From Xiphias gladius (taxonomy: Eukaryota > Chordata > Actinopteri > Istiophoriformes > Xiphiidae): a stretch of DNA of 64,000 nt. Position 1 is the stretch's first letter. Each line of letters starts with the position of its first letter. The stretch spans positions 16,592,001 through 16,656,000 of the forward strand of contig NC_053422.1 in NCBI RefSeq assembly GCF_016859285.1. The letters are read 5' to 3'. Shown piece after piece: positions 59,585 through 64,000 of the stretch. Both the position numbers and the translations under genes were made by a program. A model generated the notes under the pieces. That model did no database searches. It saw only the letters and a list, made by a program, of their open reading frames with translations, and was not told where the DNA came from.

Positions 59585-61819
59585 TCAAACATCTTCAGGA
59601 CTCTGTGCTCTTGGAGGATTTCTTTTTCTATGAAGAATTACAGAAAATGAGTTAAATAAGTGATCTGAGGAATCATCCTCTGGCACTGAAACTGATCACA
59701 CCTTTTTCTGTTCTGACAGTTCATTTTTTTCCAGCAATGACATCAATCTGTGACATATCAAACTGGTATAGAGTATGGGCCTGTGATACCTTTTGTGGGT
59801 GTCGCTGGAGGATGTTTGTGTTGCTGTGGCATCTTGGACAGAAACTGCAGGCGTTTCTGGAACTTCAGCCGATTTCAACTTGCTTTTCTCTGAGAGAATG
59901 ACATATGAAAAGGTGAACGCAAACTTACAAAAATAGAAAAATGTTTTGTCACAATTGGTGTGATTTATCTACTTACTGTTCTTCTTCTCTGTTGGAGGAC
60001 TTGGTGTCTCAGGGTCGGGAGGAGGTAGTGGCTCTGTGTCATCTGAATTATTTTTCGATGATGAGTTCTTTTTCTTTTTCTTCTTCACTTCAGTAGTCTG
60101 CTCTGGCTTTTCCTCTCTTTCACAGCTCTCTGTTTTCTTTGTCGTTATATTTTCTTCAACAATCTGTTCCAAAATCGTCTCATTATGATCAGCCTTGTCC
60201 TTTTTTTCCTTTTTCTTTTCTTCAACTATCTGCTCTGGATTTTCTTCATCAGGGTTTTCCTTTTTCTTCTTCTTCGCTTTCTTTTCTTTAACTATTTCAT
60301 CTGATTTTTCCTCGCTATTACCTGTCTCCCTTTTTTTCTTCTTTGCTGTCTTTTCGTCAGCTATGTGCTCTGTATATTCTTTGTCTTCTTTAACTTTTTT
60401 CTCTGATGTTTCCTCACTTTCCACTGCCTTTTTCTTCTTTGCTTTCTTTTTTTCACCTAACTGCTCTGTATTTTGTTTTACTTCTTCAGATACCTGCTCT
60501 GGAATTTCCTCACTATCAGCTGTCTTTTTCTTCTTCTTTACTTTATTTTCTTCAGCTGTCTGCTCTGAAGTGTCCTCACAATCAGGTTTCTCCTTTTTCT
60601 TCTTCTTGGCTTTCTTTTCTTTTACTACTGGCTCTGAAATTTCCTCATTATCAGCATCCTCATTTTCGTTTTTCTCTATCACAGGTTTATCAACACACTC
60701 TTGCTCTGTGACTTCATTTTTTTTCTTCTTCTCTTCTTTACTCTCTTTTTCTTGTCCATCCTCACCAGTCTCAATTGCATCCCCTTCCACCTTGTCTTCA
60801 GTCATCTCCTTTTTCTTCTTCTTCTTCTTCTTGGGCTCGAACATTGTCTCATCATTTTTTTCGTCACCAGAAGTCATGACTTTCCTTTTCTCTTTCACTG
60901 GTGTCTGTTTTGGAGGAGAGAGTGTGGATGTAGCTGGACTGTCTTCTACAGCGTTGAAGTTTTGTTCTTGGCTCGGGGTGGCAGAGGAAGTCGCAGGTAC
61001 AGTCTTTTTTGGACTGCTCTTCTTGTGTTTACTCTTCTTTGTTGGTGTCTCTGTTGTAGCTTTCTCCTCCACCTTTTCATTCTTTCCATCTGACCCGTTA
61101 TTCAGTTGAATGGGAGTGTCAGTTTTTGCAGGGGGCTTAGCCCGGGGTTTTCTGACTCTCTTTTTCTTGGGCTGTGGTGTAGAGGAGTCCAAAGCGTTGA
61201 TGGTGTCCATCTTGGCTATGTCAGCCTCTGTGGATAGAGTAAACAAGGTGAAGACATGAACAAACATGGCTATGTGGCACAAATGTTTAAAAGAAAACAT
61301 CAATGGCATCCAGAAAGCTACTGTACACAGCTCTGTTTGTATGAAATCACAGTTTTCCTTGGTGAGGTTATTCAGTTCATGGGTGGTGCTGTCCTGTCTG
61401 GTGGTTTTCTCCCTTTGAGTGAGAGGACCTAACTCTCCCTGTCTTTTCAACTCCCACCATTTCCTGCATTTTCCACACCTCTCAACTCCCTCCACCCTCC
61501 ATTCTGTCTCTTTCCAATAGGAACACCTCCCAAAAAACACACCACTCAATTTTCCTCATACCTGGAATAACAATCTAACTATTGAAATTGTTTCAGTGCT
61601 CAGTCTTTGGAAACAGTAACTGTAGCTTCACTGCTGTATTTTGGCAAGAATAAATTCTTAATTACCTTCAAAAAGCCCTTTATAACCCCAGTGTATGGAT
61701 TTGTTGCGCTCTTTGAATTTCTAGGATTCTCCTTATCACCTCATCCTTTATGTACTCGCAAATGAATGATGTGCTCAATGATTTCCTTCTCACACGCACG
61801 CACACCCACACCCACACCC

Positions 61820-61893
<74 letters not shown>

Positions 61894-63809
61894 GTCAATT
61901 GCAGGACCAGTTTCTTCCATTTCTCTACATCCAGACTGCTTTCAGAGTCTGAATCATCTCCACCAGCAGCCTCAACGTTGTCCTTTGTTTGGGTCTTTGA
62001 TTTCTTCACCTTGATGACATTTTCTGCAGATTTCCCTTCATTTTTTTTCCTTTTTGCTGGCACAGACTTTAAAATAAAAGAGAATAACAAACAGCCCGCT
62101 TAGTAAACTTTAGGAACCAATACAATAAAAAAATGAAAATAAAATAAAAGCTCACCTTCTTTTTTTTGTGTGTGTCTTTTTTTGTGTCTCTGTTTTTTTC
62201 AACTGTAGAGGTGGTGCTGCCTTTTTTCCTGGGAATTTTGACTTTTGGAGTGGTGGCATCAGCCTTAGTCTTGGCAGCCTTTGGTTTAATAAGCACCACA
62301 TAAATGCAAATAAAGATTATTAGTATTTTGAAAGATGACAAGGACAGAATAAAGCATCAAAACAGTAATAAAAAGGTTAACATGATCATGAGACGGACCT
62401 TAGCTGAGGCTTGATCTTTGCCTTCTATGCCCTTTTTTCTCTTTTTATCTTTCTTGGATGAGGAAAGAGCCTCGAGTTGGACGTCAGCTTGGGTCTTCAT
62501 AGCATCTTCTACATGCTCGGATGAGTTTTTGCTAGATTTGACATTCTTGGCTGTTGGTGTTGATTTCTGTTGCTTCACTGGTGTCAGTTTTGATACTGAT
62601 GTCTGTAGGTATGAATAAAAATCAAAATCATGAAGGAAAAGCTGTCCATTTTTAAATATGCCATAAAAGGAAATGAAGTGGATGCTGGAGGTATGAACAC
62701 TGGCTTATCAGAACCGGAGTATTCTTTTCATTCTCTGATATGTCAGTGGTTTCACTGGACTCTCCAGGCGTGACTTGGCTCACTGGTTTCTTTTTGTGTG
62801 GAGATGCTGCTGCCACTGGTTTCACTGGGGTTCTGGGTGCTGACTTTTTACCGAGAGCTGAGGGAGTCTGAAAAATCAAGATAAAGGACTGTTGATAAGA
62901 TAAACCATTCACGGCGATCAGAGGCAGTGATATTTAGGTTTTGTTCTTCATATCACCTGTGATACGAACTGACTGAGCTCCTCGCTGTCTGAGCTGCCGT
63001 CATCCTCAGCTTGAGTCTGATTGAAGGTGGTTGGACTTTGGATTTTTGTAGCTGGCACAGGTTTGGGTACGGGAGTCAGATGAAAACAGAGAAAGAAAAC
63101 TCATATGATGCCTTTTCAAATATATAATATCATGCTGAAAGAGCTCTATAAGGATCAACAGAGGCATATCTGCAGTAGCTCTGCACAGAATCCTTTAAGT
63201 TTCATATAACTAATGAATACAAGTAGGGATGGGCCCTGCATAATATAGAATTTAAATCCCTTAATTTTGGAGCAAAGTTGGACCATGTGGGGAAGAAAAA
63301 CATATCTGAAAGTTTTTAAAACATCTTTTAGTTTTTAAAAAGGAAAAACACAAGTCAATACATAACAAGTTGGCTGCAAATGAGAACGAGAGCAGGACAA
63401 GCCCGACAAGACTGAAGACTGCGTAGAGGTATCCTGGTTCCAGACCCCTGAAACGTTGTTGCCCACTCTCTATTCAATGATTCAAAAATTGAAATGGTAA
63501 TTTAGTCTGATTATTAGGCCACACACAAATAGTCCAGCCTTGAAATTAACTGAACTTTCAATGCTGCACATTTAAAGTCAGTTCTGGGGAAAAGAAGGAG
63601 TCCTACCTTTAGCCGGAGTCCTTCCATGTTCTTTAGAATTAGAGCACTTGGCTGAGTCACTGTCGGGGCTAAAAACAATACTTAGTATACTGTAAATCTC
63701 ATTAACGCTAATATACATTGATTTTCTGAAAAGAAGGAGTGAGAAATCGTACTCACTTTAACCATGAACTGTAGATCTCCAGTAATGATGCAGATATTTT
63801 TGTCAGCCC
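59585..63809 (-). CDS. tcof1: Treacle (nucleolar ribosome-biogenesis factor), 5' end beyond the window
   Basis: Treacle scaffolds rDNA transcription and pre-rRNA processing in the nucleolus. Visible exons: 63757-63809, 63607-63668, 62957-63051, ~62715-62867, 62399-62602, 62156-62278, 61892-62066, 59977-61227, 59790-59889, 59585-59627. The first carries ASLLEIYSSWLK, equivalent to human TLLDIYTHW just after the LisH region. The rest is Ser/Lys/Glu-rich with acidic serine clusters (GDDSDSESSLD, EDDGSSDSEE). WKKLVLQLTEADIAKMDTIN precedes a 1251-nt exon of lysine-rich repeats (KKAKKKKKE). The end is KRNPPRAQSPEDV. Phases agree at almost all junctions; the donor at 62715 (CCG|GTTCTG) is weak and that edge is uncertain. 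LisH exons lie to the right of the window. NOLC1 was considered, but the LLEIYSSW block and gene order favour treacle. tmco6 is also on human 5q. Confidence 0.8.
61790..61891 (+). repeat. (CA)n microsatellite touching a tcof1 splice donor
   Basis: Imperfect CACGCACACCCACACC units pass into about 35 perfect CA repeats. On the coding (minus) strand the repeat begins at the first intron base after exon 61892-62066, so the donor itself is GTGTGTGT. Confidence 0.95.
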
Positions 63810-64000
63810 CTGAGGAAACAAAAAAAATCTGTTAAAAATCAGATGAATCTGATATCAGATTCATAGATGTTTTTCTCTGGAGACATTTTGATTTGTCGTG
63901 GCAGGAGAAGCACAGATGAAACGAATCGCAGTAGTGTGGTCTCCATTCCAGCAATTATTGTGATGCAATGCAGACATAACTAATGAATCGGTTACACCTT

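Noticed and set aside
60195-61109. 304-codon plus-strand open frame rich in Phe and Ser
   Set aside because: It is the antisense of the Lys/Glu-rich tcof1 exon (AAG/GAA read as CTT/TTC). Low complexity, no start context, no splice logic.
61228-61549. Upstream extension of the large tcof1 frame to an ATG at 61549
   Set aside because: It reads through the intron. An acceptor CCACAG precedes the exon at 61227, and phase joins exon 61892-62066 cleanly (QLT to EAD).

Overview
The window is nuclear DNA of a ray-finned fish, almost certainly a percomorph teleost. It carries ordinary vertebrate multi-exon genes with short GT-AG introns, long CA/GT microsatellites, and repeats typical of teleosts: L2/Maui-type LINE remnants, Tol2-like hAT relics, and foldback elements built around a 'TTAGCTTAGCTTAGCA' core. 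No bacterial, CRISPR, tRNA or rRNA feature was seen, and no retroviral or other virus-like element was recognised.

Layout: (1) 1-3552, minus: prpf19, the U-box/WD40 splicing E3 ligase, cut by the left edge. (2) 4843-11480, minus: a well-preserved three-Ig-domain, single-pass membrane protein that I cannot name. Its introns are packed with transposon remnants. (3) 12.9-22.2 kb, plus: two decayed paralogues of that receptor, A and B, in tandem and divergent from it. (4) 25797-28367, minus: tmem109. (5) 30053-39.1 kb, minus: rnf20, the histone H2B ubiquitin ligase, reconstructed as 21 coding exons and 1028 residues. (6) 41.5-44.77 kb, plus: aldob, complete at 364 residues. (7) 46777-49609, minus: an MS4A/CD20-like tetraspan, six coding exons, 203 residues. 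(8) 52823-58604, minus: tmco6, an armadillo-repeat protein, 521 residues. (9) 59585 to the right edge, minus: tcof1 (treacle), missing its first exons.

The genes do not form one pathway. prpf19, tmem109 and the MS4A gene have human counterparts at 11q12. rnf20 and aldob are neighbours at human 9q31, and tmco6 and tcof1 both lie at 5q31-32. The window therefore combines three ancestral neighbourhoods, with the rnf20-aldob pair sitting between 11q12-type genes.

The least familiar content is the Ig-like cluster at 4.8-22.2 kb. Its Ig-like domains keep the D-x-G-x-Y/F turn but lack the usual F-strand cysteine. The one cysteine early in domain 1 is matched instead by a cysteine at the domain 1-2 junction. 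All three copies end in a related S/DVY-x-S-x-KLN tail. One copy looks functional and two are eroding, which suggests a lineage-specific, fast-turnover receptor family. Exon boundaries throughout were placed by eye from GT-AG sites, reading phase and remembered family sequences. They are not transcript-supported.
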